A stretch of 64,000 nt of DNA from Massilia agilis (GTDB taxonomy: Bacteria > Pseudomonadota > Gammaproteobacteria > Burkholderiales > Burkholderiaceae_D), in NCBI RefSeq assembly GCF_024756255.1, contig NZ_JANUHB010000001.1, positions 1,240,001-1,304,000 on the forward strand. Direction: 5' to 3'. Below are positions 1 through 6,891 of the stretch, in pieces; position 1 is the first letter of the stretch; every line of letters begins with the position of its first letter. The position numbers and the translations under genes are program-made. The notes under the pieces were generated by a model. The model saw only the letters and a list, made by a program, of their open reading frames with translations, had not been told where the DNA came from and did no database searches.

Positions 1-145
1 TGCCGGCGTTGTAGATGGCGCCGTCCGCCGCCGCGCCGGCGTCGGCCATCATCGGGCGCGAGCTGGTCGGGCGCTGCACGATCGAGGTCGGCACGCTGGT
101 GCAGCCGGCCAGCAGCACGAGCGCGATAGCGGTCAGGCGTTTCAT
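1..145 (-). CDS. flgH: Flagellar L-ring protein FlgH, N-terminal part (runs off the window)
   Basis: Only the first 48 codons are present; the gene continues past base 1. FlgH is the lipoprotein that builds the L ring around the flagellar rod in the outer membrane. The translation starts [19 protein letters not shown], a signal peptide ending in a lipobox (LAGC) with Cys15 as the lipidated residue, and contains the stretch AIYNAG that resembles the start of mature FlgH proteins. The ATG (145-143) overlaps the flgG stop in an ATGA arrangement, so the two are translationally coupled in the flgB-to-flgH operon. The identity rests on the lipobox and on its place directly after flgG. Confidence 0.85.
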   Translation of the reverse strand, partial: MKRLTAIALVLLAGCTSVPTSIVQRPTSSRPMMADAGAAADGAIYNAG

Positions 146-924
146 AACTGGGACAGGCGTTGCAGCATCTGGTCGGAGGTGTTGATCGCCTTGCTGTTGA
201 TCTCGTAGGCGCGCTGGGTCTGGATCATGTTGACCATCTCCTCGACCACGTTCACGTTCGAGGTCTCGACATAGCCCTGCATCAGCACGCCGGCGCCATT
301 GGTGCCGGGGGTGTTGGTGTTGGGCGAGCCGGAAGCGCCGGTCTCGACGTACAGGTTCTCGCCCTTCGCTTCCAGGCCGGCCGGGTTGACGAAGGAAGTC
401 ACCATCAGCGTGCCGACCTGGATCGGGGCCGCGCTGCCCGGCAGCTTGACCGAGACCACGCCGTCGCGCCCGACCGTCATTTCCTGCGCGTTGGCGGGAA
501 TCGTGATGGTCGGCTGGATCGTGTAGCCGCTGGAGGTGACCAGCTGGCCGTTGGCATCCATCTGGAACGAGCCGTCGCGGGTGTAGGCGGTGCTGCCGTC
601 GGGCAGCAGCACCTGGAAGAAGCCGCTGCCGTTGATCATCACGTCCTTGCTGTTACCGGTCGCTTGCGGGTTGCCCTGGGTGAAGATGCGCTCGGTGGCG
701 ACGTTGCGCACGCCGGTGCCGATCTGCAGGCCCGACGGCAGCGTGGTCTGCTGCGACGACTGCGCACCCGGCTGGCGGATGTTCTGGTACAGCAGGTCCT
801 CGAACACCGCGCGCGAACGCTTGAAGCCGTTGGTGCTGACGTTGGCGAGGTTGTTGGTGATGACGTCGAGGTTGGTCTGCTGGGCCTCGAGGCCGGTCTT
901 GGCGATAAACAGCGAGCGGATCAT
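142..924 (-). CDS. flgG: Flagellar distal rod protein FlgG
   Basis: 260 residues, the normal FlgG length. FlgG forms the distal rod crossing the peptidoglycan and outer membrane. The N-terminus ([35 protein letters not shown]) carries the rod/hook signature with the NNLANVST box, and the C-terminus ([17 protein letters not shown]) is the conserved helix that packs with the N-terminal one in axial proteins. It lies between flgF (64 bp upstream) and flgH (4-bp overlap). No odd features. Confidence 0.97.
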   Translation of the reverse strand: MIRSLFIAKTGLEAQQTNLDVITNNLANVSTNGFKRSRAVFEDLLYQNIRQPGAQSSQQTTLPSGLQIGTGVRNVATERIFTQGNPQATGNSKDVMINGSGFFQVLLPDGSTAYTRDGSFQMDANGQLVTSSGYTIQPTITIPANAQEMTVGRDGVVSVKLPGSAAPIQVGTLMVTSFVNPAGLEAKGENLYVETGASGSPNTNTPGTNGAGVLMQGYVETSNVNVVEEMVNMIQTQRAYEINSKAINTSDQMLQRLSQL

Positions 925-988
925 GTTGTTCTCCTATCGGCGGCAGACGGGGACCCGCCACGCACGATAAATTATGGCGGAGAGCAAC

Positions 989-1732
989 TCAACTCAAAGC
1001 GAGGATCTGGCTGGCTTTCGCGGCGTTATTCTCGGCGTTCTTCAACAGGCTCATCTGGGTTTCGAAGGAGCGCGCCAGGTTGATCATCTCGACCATCGAG
1101 TCGACCGGATTGACGTTGCTGCCCTCGAGCGCGCCGCCGGCAACGGTCACCTGCGGGTCGGACGGGGCGCTGGGGGCGCCGGTATTGAGGCGAAACAGCC
1201 CGTCGTCGCCGCGCACCAGGTCCTTGTCCGGCGGGTTGACCAGCTTGATCTTGCCCAGCACCGTCGAAATCGCCGGCGGGGTGCCGGCGGGCATGGTCGC
1301 GACCGTGCCGTCGGCACCGATCATCACGGACGCGTCGGGCGGGATCGTGATCGGGCCGCCCTCGCCCGCCACGGCCAGGCCGCCGGCCGATTGCAGCAGG
1401 CCGTTGGGGCTGGTCTGCAGCGCGCCGTTGCGGGTGTAGGCCTCGGAGCCGTCGGGCATCTGCAGGGCGATCCAACCCTTGCCCTTGATCGCCACGTCGA
1501 GGTCGCGCCCGGTCACCTGCAGCGCGCCGGACGACATGTCGGAGCCCGAGTTGTCGTTGGCCACCATCACCCGCGTGTCCAGGCCCTGGCCCAGCACCGG
1601 CACCGCGCGGAACGAATCGATCTGCGCCCGGAAACCGGTGGTGCTGACGTTGGCCAGGTTGTTCGAGACCACCGCCTGCTGGTCGAGGATGTGCTTGGTG
1701 CCGCTGGCGACGGTGTAAATCAGCCGATCCAT
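989..1732 (-). CDS. flgF: Flagellar proximal rod protein FlgF
   Basis: 247 residues, normal for FlgF, a component of the proximal rod. It begins MDRLIYTVASGTKHILDQQ followed by the rod/hook signature [12 protein letters not shown], and ends with a helix (MVEMINLARSFETQM) typical of FlgF. The body contains the phrase TRNGALQTSPNG shared by FlgE, FlgF and FlgG proteins. It is separated from flgE by 155 bp, the largest gap in this operon, which is occupied by an inverted pair of palindromic repeats. FlgF is told from its paralogue FlgG by its start and by gene order. Confidence 0.96.
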   Translation of the reverse strand: MDRLIYTVASGTKHILDQQAVVSNNLANVSTTGFRAQIDSFRAVPVLGQGLDTRVMVANDNSGSDMSSGALQVTGRDLDVAIKGKGWIALQMPDGSEAYTRNGALQTSPNGLLQSAGGLAVAGEGGPITIPPDASVMIGADGTVATMPAGTPPAISTVLGKIKLVNPPDKDLVRGDDGLFRLNTGAPSAPSDPQVTVAGGALEGSNVNPVDSMVEMINLARSFETQMSLLKNAENNAAKASQILALS

Positions 1733-1761
1733 GGTTATCTCCGCAATTCCGTAGCGCTCGC

Positions 1762-1865
1762 ACGTCGTCCCCGCGCAGGCGGGGACCCATGGACAGTGTG
1801 CAGGTTCGCACCGTGTCCGGCAACGGCAAACTCAGCATGGGTCCCCGCCTGCGCGGGGACGACGT
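1762..1865. repeat. Head-to-head pair of dRS3-like palindromic repeats between flgE and flgF
   Basis: Two 30-bp copies, 1762-1791 and 1836-1865, are perfect reverse complements of each other. Each is also internally palindromic around GTCCCCGC...GCGGGGAC and has ATG or CAT at its edge (GACCCATG / CATGGGTC). The pair can fold into one long hairpin with a 44-nt loop in the flgEF message. Related copies occur at 26852-26880, 61940-61969 and 62017-62046. The layout resembles the short dispersed palindromes of many proteobacteria (Neisseria dRS3 type); that relation is inferred from shape only. Confidence 0.85.
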
Positions 1866-1887
1866 TTCGTGCGTTAGCGATCATTCA

Positions 1888-3414
1888 TCAACGCAGGTTC
1901 ACCAGCGTCTGCAGCACCGAGTCCTGCGTCTTGATGGTCTGCGCATTGGCCTGGTACACGCGCTGGGCGGTGATCATGTTGACCAGCTCGGCGGTCAGGT
2001 CCACGTTCGAGTTTTCCACCGCCGACGACTGCAGCACGCCCAGGCTGCCGGTCTCCGGCACCCCCACCGACGGCGTGCCCGAGGCCGAGGTCTCGGCCCA
2101 GGCGTTGTTGCCCAGCGAGGTCAGGCCGTTGGGATTCTCGAAGTTGGCCAGCACGATCTGGCCCAGCGCCTGCGAGCGGCCGTTGCTGTACTGGCCCAGG
2201 ATGATGCCATCCGGACCGGCGGTAAAGCGCTGCAGGTGGCCCGAGGTGTAGCCGTCCTGGGTGGTCGGGTTCTTCTCGGCGGTGGCCGCGCCGTACTGGG
2301 TGGAGCCGGCAAAGTGGATGTCCACCGGCAGCGTGGCGTTGGCGCCGCTGGGCGGGAACACCGGCATCTGGAACTTGAGCGGCAAGGCCGACGAGGCCGA
2401 CGCGACCAGCTGGCCGTTGCCGTCGAAGTTCAGGTGGCCCACCGACACCGGCGGCACCTTGACCGCCGCGGCGATCGCCCTGTCCACGTCTTCCGGGGTG
2501 GAGCCGACCACGCCGCCGGCGGCCAGCGCGGCCGCGTTGATCGCCGCCTGCACGGTGGCGTCGGCACCGGCAGCACCGGCCGCCGCCGCCACCACGTTGC
2601 CGGCCTGGGCCGCGTAGGCCGCCAGGTCGGCACTGATGGTGGCCTGCACCGGCGGAATCGCCTTGGAGTCGGCCACCCACTTGTCGCGCAGGGTCTGCGC
2701 GGTGGTGTCGCCCTGGGCCTTGGCGGCAACCTGCTGGGCCTGCCACTCGACGCCGTCGCTGGCCACGTACACGTCCCACTGGCCGGGGGTCGCCGACTTG
2801 ACGTAGAACAGCGACATCACGTGCGCGTTGCCGAGGGTGTCGTACACGTCCACCGGCACCTGCTTGTTGTACGAGTTCGGGTCGTTGGCGTCGAACGGCA
2901 TCGCGACCGGCACCTTGGCGCGCGAATCCAGGTTCATCTGGGTGTCCACGCGGGAAGTGGCCACCGGCTTGAGGTCGGAGGCGTCGATCTTGATCGGCAC
3001 CGGGGCGCCGGCCAGGATCTGGCCATTGCTGCCGGTCAGGTAGCCGGTCAGCTTGGCGCCCTGGGCGTTGACCATGTAGCCTTCCTTGTCCAGCGAGAAC
3101 TGGCCGTTGCGGGTGTACTGCACCACGCCGCCCATCGTCATGCGGAAAAAGCCACCACCGTTGATGGCGATGTCCAACGGGTTGTTCGACGCCTCGACGT
3201 TACCCTGGGTGAACTGCTGGGCGATGGCGGCCAGTTTCGAACCGATGCCGGCGGTGTTGCCGCCCGCGCCGTTCAGCGAGTTGGCGTACACGTCCGCGAA
3301 CTGCGCCTGCGAGCCCTTGAAGCCGACCGTGCTGGCGTTGGCGATGTTGTTGCCGATGACGTCGAGCGATTTGGCGGCGCCATTCAGGCCGCTGAGACCC
3401 TGTTGAAAAGACAT
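1888..3414 (-). CDS. flgE: Flagellar hook protein FlgE, with an enlarged Ala-rich insertion
   Basis: 508 residues, about 100 more than enterobacterial FlgE (about 400). FlgE polymerises into the hook. The N-terminus (MSFQQGLSGLNGAAKSLD, then GNNIANASTVGFK) and C-terminus (ELVNMITAQRVYQANAQTIK) are the conserved D0/D1 segments, and YTRNGQFSLDKEGY and GTGRAQ-like turns are those of FlgE. The extra length lies roughly at residues 225-325. It is very Ala-rich (for example VVAAAAGAAGADATV) and falls where the surface-exposed D2/D3 domains vary between species. A GGAG ribosome-binding site lies 8 nt before the ATG. It sits between flgD and flgF. Confidence 0.96.
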   Translation of the reverse strand: MSFQQGLSGLNGAAKSLDVIGNNIANASTVGFKGSQAQFADVYANSLNGAGGNTAGIGSKLAAIAQQFTQGNVEASNNPLDIAINGGGFFRMTMGGVVQYTRNGQFSLDKEGYMVNAQGAKLTGYLTGSNGQILAGAPVPIKIDASDLKPVATSRVDTQMNLDSRAKVPVAMPFDANDPNSYNKQVPVDVYDTLGNAHVMSLFYVKSATPGQWDVYVASDGVEWQAQQVAAKAQGDTTAQTLRDKWVADSKAIPPVQATISADLAAYAAQAGNVVAAAAGAAGADATVQAAINAAALAAGGVVGSTPEDVDRAIAAAVKVPPVSVGHLNFDGNGQLVASASSALPLKFQMPVFPPSGANATLPVDIHFAGSTQYGAATAEKNPTTQDGYTSGHLQRFTAGPDGIILGQYSNGRSQALGQIVLANFENPNGLTSLGNNAWAETSASGTPSVGVPETGSLGVLQSSAVENSNVDLTAELVNMITAQRVYQANAQTIKTQDSVLQTLVNLR

Positions 3415-3445
3415 GACTTGTTCTCCGGTTGAATTCGTTCGCCTG

Positions 3446-4165
3446 TTACAAAACCTGCTTGATGTCCGCCAGCGTCACCATGCCCTTGGTCGGCAGGTTC
3501 AGCTTCACGCCGTCCTTGGCGTTGGTGGTCACGCTGGCCACGGTGTCCAGCGACAGTGTCTTGGCGTCGGTCAGCGTGTCGGTGCCGCGGGTGGCCACCA
3601 CGCGGATGGTGTAGGCGCCGTCGGGCAGCACCACCGGCTTGCCGTCGGCATCCAGGTTGCTCGGGTCGGGCACGCCGTTCCACGCCAGCGGCAGCACGCC
3701 CGCGTCCTTCGCGCCCAGGTCGATGGTCTGCACGTCCTTGCCGGTCTTGGGGTCGGTGATGATCACCTTGACGTTGTCGGCCGCGCTGCCCAGTTCCACC
3801 CCGAACACGCTCTGGCCGCTGGAGAGCGCCGCATAGCTGCCGTCCACCAGCACGCCCTTGCCGATCAGGTTGGTCGCAGCCAGCGACTGGGTGGTCTGGT
3901 AGCTGCCGGCCAGCGTCTCGAGCGTGGCGTTGAGCTTGTTGATGCCCGAAACCGTGTTCAGCTGCGCCAGCTGGCTGGTGAGCTGGGCGTTGTCCATCGG
4001 GTTGAGCGGGTCCTGGTTCTTGAGCTGGGTGACCAGCATGGTCATGAACTTGTTGGTTTCGGCTTCCACGCTGCCGGCGGCGGCGGCGGTGGCGGACTTG
4101 CCATTCATGGTCGCCATCAGCTCGTTCATGCTGGTGCTGGCGGTGGCGGAAGTGGTAACGGACAT
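3446..4165 (-). CDS. flgD: Flagellar hook-capping protein FlgD
   Basis: 239 residues. FlgD is the scaffold that caps the growing hook and is lost when the hook is finished. The conserved N-terminal block is present (ETNKFMTMLVTQLKNQDPLNPMDNAQLTSQLAQLNTVSGI shows the QLKNQDPLNPMD motif), followed by the FlgD Ig-like and tudor-like part with PDGAYTIRVVATRG. The gene lies 14 bp after flgC and 31 bp before flgE. A GAGG ribosome-binding site precedes the ATG. Confidence 0.96.
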   Translation of the reverse strand: MSVTTSATASTSMNELMATMNGKSATAAAAGSVEAETNKFMTMLVTQLKNQDPLNPMDNAQLTSQLAQLNTVSGINKLNATLETLAGSYQTTQSLAATNLIGKGVLVDGSYAALSSGQSVFGVELGSAADNVKVIITDPKTGKDVQTIDLGAKDAGVLPLAWNGVPDPSNLDADGKPVVLPDGAYTIRVVATRGTDTLTDAKTLSLDTVASVTTNAKDGVKLNLPTKGMVTLADIKQVL

Positions 4166-4179
4166 GGGGAGCCTCTTGA

Positions 4180-4584
4180 TCAGGAGCCGAGGGTGAGAGT
4201 CTTGAGCAGCATCGCTTTGGCCGCGTTCATGGTGTCGACGTTGTTCTGGTACGCGCGCGACGCCGACAGCATGTTGACCATCTCGTCAACCACGTTCACG
4301 TTCGGCATGTTGACGTAGCCGTCCTTGTCGGCCAGCGGGTGCTTGGGGTCGTACACTTTCTTGAAAGGCGACTGGTCGTCCTTCACTTCCTTGACGCGCA
4401 CGCCGGCGCCGCCGCTTTCCATCGGCACCGATTCGAACACCACCTGCTTGGCGCGGTAGGCTTCGCCGGTGCTGCTGGTGGCGCTGTCGGCGTTGGCCAG
4501 GTTGGACGCGACCGCGTTCAGGCGCTGCGACTGGGCGCTCATGCCCGAACCGGCGACGTTGAATATATTAAAGAGCGAACGCAT
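4180..4584 (-). CDS. flgC: Flagellar proximal rod protein FlgC
   Basis: 134 residues, the usual length. FlgC forms part of the proximal rod. It starts [20 protein letters not shown] and has the box ASNLANADS. It ends with the [20 protein letters not shown] helix typical of FlgC. The start has a strong GGAGG site about 9 nt upstream and is only 2 nt beyond the flgB stop, so the pair is coupled. Confidence 0.96.
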   Translation of the reverse strand: MRSLFNIFNVAGSGMSAQSQRLNAVASNLANADSATSSTGEAYRAKQVVFESVPMESGGAGVRVKEVKDDQSPFKKVYDPKHPLADKDGYVNMPNVNVVDEMVNMLSASRAYQNNVDTMNAAKAMLLKTLTLGS

Positions 4585-4586
4585 GA

Positions 4587-5009
4587 TTACTGGCCTCCTT
4601 GCACTGCCGCGAGCATGGCGCGGATCTGCTGGTTGAGCACGGTGACGCCGGCTTCGTAGCGCAGCGCGTTGTCGGCGAACTGGGCGCGCTCGACGTCCAT
4701 GTCCACCGTGTTGCCGTCCACCGTGTTCTGGGTCGGCACGCGGTACTGGAGCTGGGTGCCGTCCGGCAGGGTGTTGCCATCCGGGGTGCCGCGCGGGATA
4801 TGGCGCGCATTGGTGGTGGCCAGCACGCCCGCCGGCGAGCTCTGCTTGGTCAGCGCATCCTGCAGGGCGCCCTGGAAATCGAAGTCGCGCGCCTTGTAGT
4901 TGGGCGTGTCCGCGTTGGCGATGTTCGAGGCAAGGATCTCCTGGCGCTGGGCACGCAGGGCCAGCGCGGTTTCCTGGAAGCGCAGGTAGTCGTCGAGTTT
5001 GCCGAGCAT
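4587..5009 (-). CDS. flgB: Flagellar proximal rod protein FlgB
   Basis: 140 residues from the ATG at 5009, which gives the family start [17 protein letters not shown] longer open frame reaching to 5096 adds 29 residues with no family resemblance and is not accepted. The rod signature [21 protein letters not shown] is present at residues about 25-45. FlgB is the rod base that docks on the MS ring. It is the first gene of the minus-strand operon. A 167-bp gap separates it from the divergent flgA and holds an 8-bp dyad. Confidence 0.96.
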   Translation of the reverse strand: MLGKLDDYLRFQETALALRAQRQEILASNIANADTPNYKARDFDFQGALQDALTKQSSPAGVLATTNARHIPRGTPDGNTLPDGTQLQYRVPTQNTVDGNTVDMDVERAQFADNALRYEAGVTVLNQQIRAMLAAVQGGQ

Positions 5010-5091
5010 GGGATGCCTTTCCGGGCTTTTCCTGTTATGACAGGTTCGATCATACGGGCGCACGCCTGTGCCCAATCGATAGAGAAGGCGC

Positions 5092-5119
5092 GCCAAACCC
5101 GGCCTATTTATGGTTTGGC
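5092..5119. promoter_or_regulatory. Inverted repeat between divergent flgB and flgA, possible operator
   Basis: GCCAAACC (5092-5099) and GGTTTGGC (5112-5119) form a perfect 8-bp dyad around an AT-richer 12-bp centre that contains TATTTAT. It lies between the two divergent flagellar genes, where a class II flagellar regulator would bind. It does not match a consensus I can name, so the operator role is inference from position and symmetry. It could also be a simple hairpin. Confidence 0.35.
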
Positions 5120-5176
5120 CGCCCGGACCGGCCCCCTAAGATGGCAGCATCGCCCAAGGCTATCGGCCCGCTTGCC

Positions 5177-5860
5177 ATGAAATTGCCCGTCTTCCTCGCC
5201 CTGCTGCTGGCCGTCCCGCTTGCGCTGGCCCAGCCGCCGCGCCAGAACCTGGCCGCCCTGCCCGCCGTGGCCCACCAGTTCCTGGCCACCCAGACCGCCG
5301 GCCTGCCCGGCCAGGTCAAGGTCAGCATCACCCCGCCCGATGCGCGCCTGGCGCTGCCGGCCTGCCCGGCGCCCGAGGCTTTCCTTCAGCCGGGCGCACG
5401 CGCCTGGGGCAAGACCACGGTCGGGGTGCGCTGCGCCGCGCCGGCCTGGACCATCTTCCTGCAGGCCCAGGTGAGCGTGCTGGCCGACTACGTGGCCACT
5501 GCCGTCCCGCTGGCCCAGGGCCAGCCGATCGAGGCCGGGCAGCTGGTGTTGTTAAAGGGCGACATCGCCGCCATGCCGAACGGAATCCTGACCGAGATGG
5601 CGCAGGCGGTTGGCCGCACCCCGCTGGTCTCGCTGGCCTCGGGCGTGCCGCTGCGCACCGACATCCTCAAGGCGCGGCCGGTGGTGCAGCAGGGGCAAGC
5701 GGTGCGGCTGGTGTCCAATGGCCGCAACTTCTCGGTCTCGAGCGAAGCCAAGGCGCTCGGCAATGCCGCCGAGGGCCAGGTGGTGCAGGTGCGCACCAAT
5801 AACGGCACCGTGGTCTCGGGCACCGCCCGCGCCGGCGGGGTGGTTGACGTATCGTTCTGA
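5177..5860 (+). CDS. flgA: Flagellar P-ring assembly chaperone FlgA
   Basis: 227 residues from the ATG at 5177. FlgA is the periplasmic chaperone for P-ring (FlgI) assembly. The chosen start gives a clean signal peptide (MKLPVFLALLLAVPLALA, then QPP). A frame open from 5141 would put 12 extra residues before it and is less likely. The C-terminal SAF-type domain is visible: VPLAQGQPIEAGQLVL, then GRTPLVSLASGVPLRTDIL, QGQAVRLVSNGRNFSVSSEAKALG and GQVVQVRTNNGTVVSG, the canonical FlgA ending. It is divergent from flgB and followed by flgM with its own promoter. Confidence 0.95.
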   Translation: MKLPVFLALLLAVPLALAQPPRQNLAALPAVAHQFLATQTAGLPGQVKVSITPPDARLALPACPAPEAFLQPGARAWGKTTVGVRCAAPAWTIFLQAQVSVLADYVATAVPLAQGQPIEAGQLVLLKGDIAAMPNGILTEMAQAVGRTPLVSLASGVPLRTDILKARPVVQQGQAVRLVSNGRNFSVSSEAKALGNAAEGQVVQVRTNNGTVVSGTARAGGVVDVSF

Positions 5861-5886
5861 CAGCGCGAAAAAATCCCATGCTGTGC

Positions 5887-5913
5887 TAAAGTTTCGTCCA
5901 GGCCTGCCGTTAC
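5887..5913 (+). promoter_or_regulatory. FliA (sigma-28) promoter of flgM
   Basis: TAAAGTTT (5887-5894), an 11-nt spacer (5895-5905) and GCCGTTAC (5906-5913) match the sigma-28 consensus TAAAGTTT-N11-GCCGATAA at 14 of 16 positions with the exact spacer. It lies 27 bp after the flgA stop and 50 bp before the flgM start. It implies that flgM (and flgN) are transcribed late by FliA. FliA itself is encoded at 18233-18961, which closes the usual FliA-FlgM feedback loop. Confidence 0.85.
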
Positions 5914-5963
5914 CGGTTGCAGATGCCGGGGCTTGTTGCTTCGGTCAGACCAAGGATGATGCT

Positions 5964-6269
5964 GTGAAAATCAACGATACCCTCAAAGGCAACCAGGGCT
6001 TGCCCTCGGCCGGTACGCCGGCGGCGGGCACCAGGGGCGCGGACAAGGCAGTCGCTCCCCCGACCCAGGCGCCGACCGACACCGTGAGCCTGTCGTCGCA
6101 GGGCCAGGCGCTGGCCGGCGCGGTCGGCGGCGCGGGTGCGTTCGATACCAAGAAGGTGGAGCGGATCAAGTCGGCCATCGCCGACGGCCAGTTCAAGGTC
6201 AACTCCGAAAAAGTGGCCGACAGCCTGCTTGAAACCGTCCGCGACCTCCTGCATTCGCGCAAACGCTAA
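5964..6269 (+). CDS. flgM: Anti-sigma-28 factor FlgM
   Basis: 101 residues from a GTG start at 5964 that gives the family N-terminus (M)KINDTLKG. AAGGA lies 8 nt upstream. FlgM binds and inhibits FliA until the hook is complete and FlgM is exported. The N-terminal half is Pro/Ala/Thr-rich and presumably disordered. The C-terminal half has TDTVSLSSQGQAL and then KKVERIKSAIADGQFKVNSEKVADSLL, the sigma-binding helices typical of FlgM. It is preceded by a sigma-28 promoter and followed 9 bp later by flgN. Confidence 0.95.
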   Translation: MKINDTLKGNQGLPSAGTPAAGTRGADKAVAPPTQAPTDTVSLSSQGQALAGAVGGAGAFDTKKVERIKSAIADGQFKVNSEKVADSLLETVRDLLHSRKR

Positions 6270-6278
6270 GAAAGACGC

Positions 6279-6743
6279 ATGACCCCTGATTCGACCTTGG
6301 CCGCCGAGCGGCAGCTGCTGGCGTCGCTCACCGAGCTGCTGCGCGAGGAACAACGCCTGCTGGTGGCGGCCGATGCCGACGCCCTGTCGCAGGTCACGCC
6401 GCGCAAGAACCAGCTGGTGCAGCAACTGGCCGCGCAGGCGGTCGAACGCCACCGGCTGCTGTCGCAGGCGGGGTTCGAAGCGGCCGAAGCCGGCATGGAA
6501 CCATGGCTGGCGGCGCATGGCACGGCCAGCGCGCGTGCCGAGTGGGAACAGCTGCTGGAAGCGGCGCGCGAGGCCAAGGAACTGAACCGCGTCAACGGCA
6601 TGCTCATCAACAAACACATGGCGCACAACCAGCAGGTGCTGGCCGAACTGCGCCCCCAGGGCGCACACGCCGACAGCACCGTGTACGGCCCGGGCGGGCT
6701 GACGTTCGGCGGCGGGCCGTCCAAGCGCTTCGTGCTGGGCTGA
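6279..6743 (+). CDS. flgN: Flagellar export chaperone FlgN
   Basis: 154 residues, mostly helical and Leu/Ala/Glu-rich, as in FlgN, the cytoplasmic chaperone of the hook-filament junction proteins FlgK and FlgL. The central part (LREEQRLLVAADADAL, then TPRKNQLVQQLA) and the late segment (ELNRVNGMLINKHMAHNQQ, then YGPGG) match the FlgN pattern of long helices followed by LY(G/D)xxG. It is co-oriented with flgM, 9 bp away, and ends at a rho-independent terminator. Confidence 0.93.
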   Translation: MTPDSTLAAERQLLASLTELLREEQRLLVAADADALSQVTPRKNQLVQQLAAQAVERHRLLSQAGFEAAEAGMEPWLAAHGTASARAEWEQLLEAAREAKELNRVNGMLINKHMAHNQQVLAELRPQGAHADSTVYGPGGLTFGGGPSKRFVLG

Positions 6744-6764
6744 GAACCACCTCCGCATCGTCCG

Positions 6765-6788
6765 AGGCCGCCGTGTGCGGCCTTTTTT
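6765..6788 (+). terminator. Rho-independent terminator after flgMN
   Basis: AGGCCGC (6765-6771), a 5-nt loop and GCGGCCT (6777-6783) run into six T residues. It is 21 bp after the flgN stop and closes the flgA-flgM-flgN plus-strand unit. Confidence 0.9.
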
Positions 6789-6797
6789 GTTGTCCGG

Positions 6798-6872
6798 CGT
6801 AGGGTGGGCTCTCGAGCCCACGCGGTGATACGTTGCGCGTGCATTCGCGTGGGCTCGAGAGCCCACCCTACG
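6798..6872. repeat. GTAGGGTGGGC repeat, perfect inverted pair
   Basis: Two 27-bp arms, 6798-6824 and 6846-6872, are perfect reverse complements. Each arm is itself palindromic (GGGCTCTCGAGCCC). The unit begins CGTAGGGTGGGC and ends GCCCACGCG. It fills the space between the flgN terminator and the convergent c-di-GMP gene. Other loci of the family are at 12182, 21405, 22619, 60615 and 63434. Confidence 0.9.
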
Positions 6873-6891
6873 TTCGGCAGCAACGGGGCAC

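Noticed and set aside
5010..5096. Longer FlgB with 29 extra N-terminal residues
   Set aside because: The conserved FlgB start begins at 5009, and the extra residues are basic and unrelated to the family.
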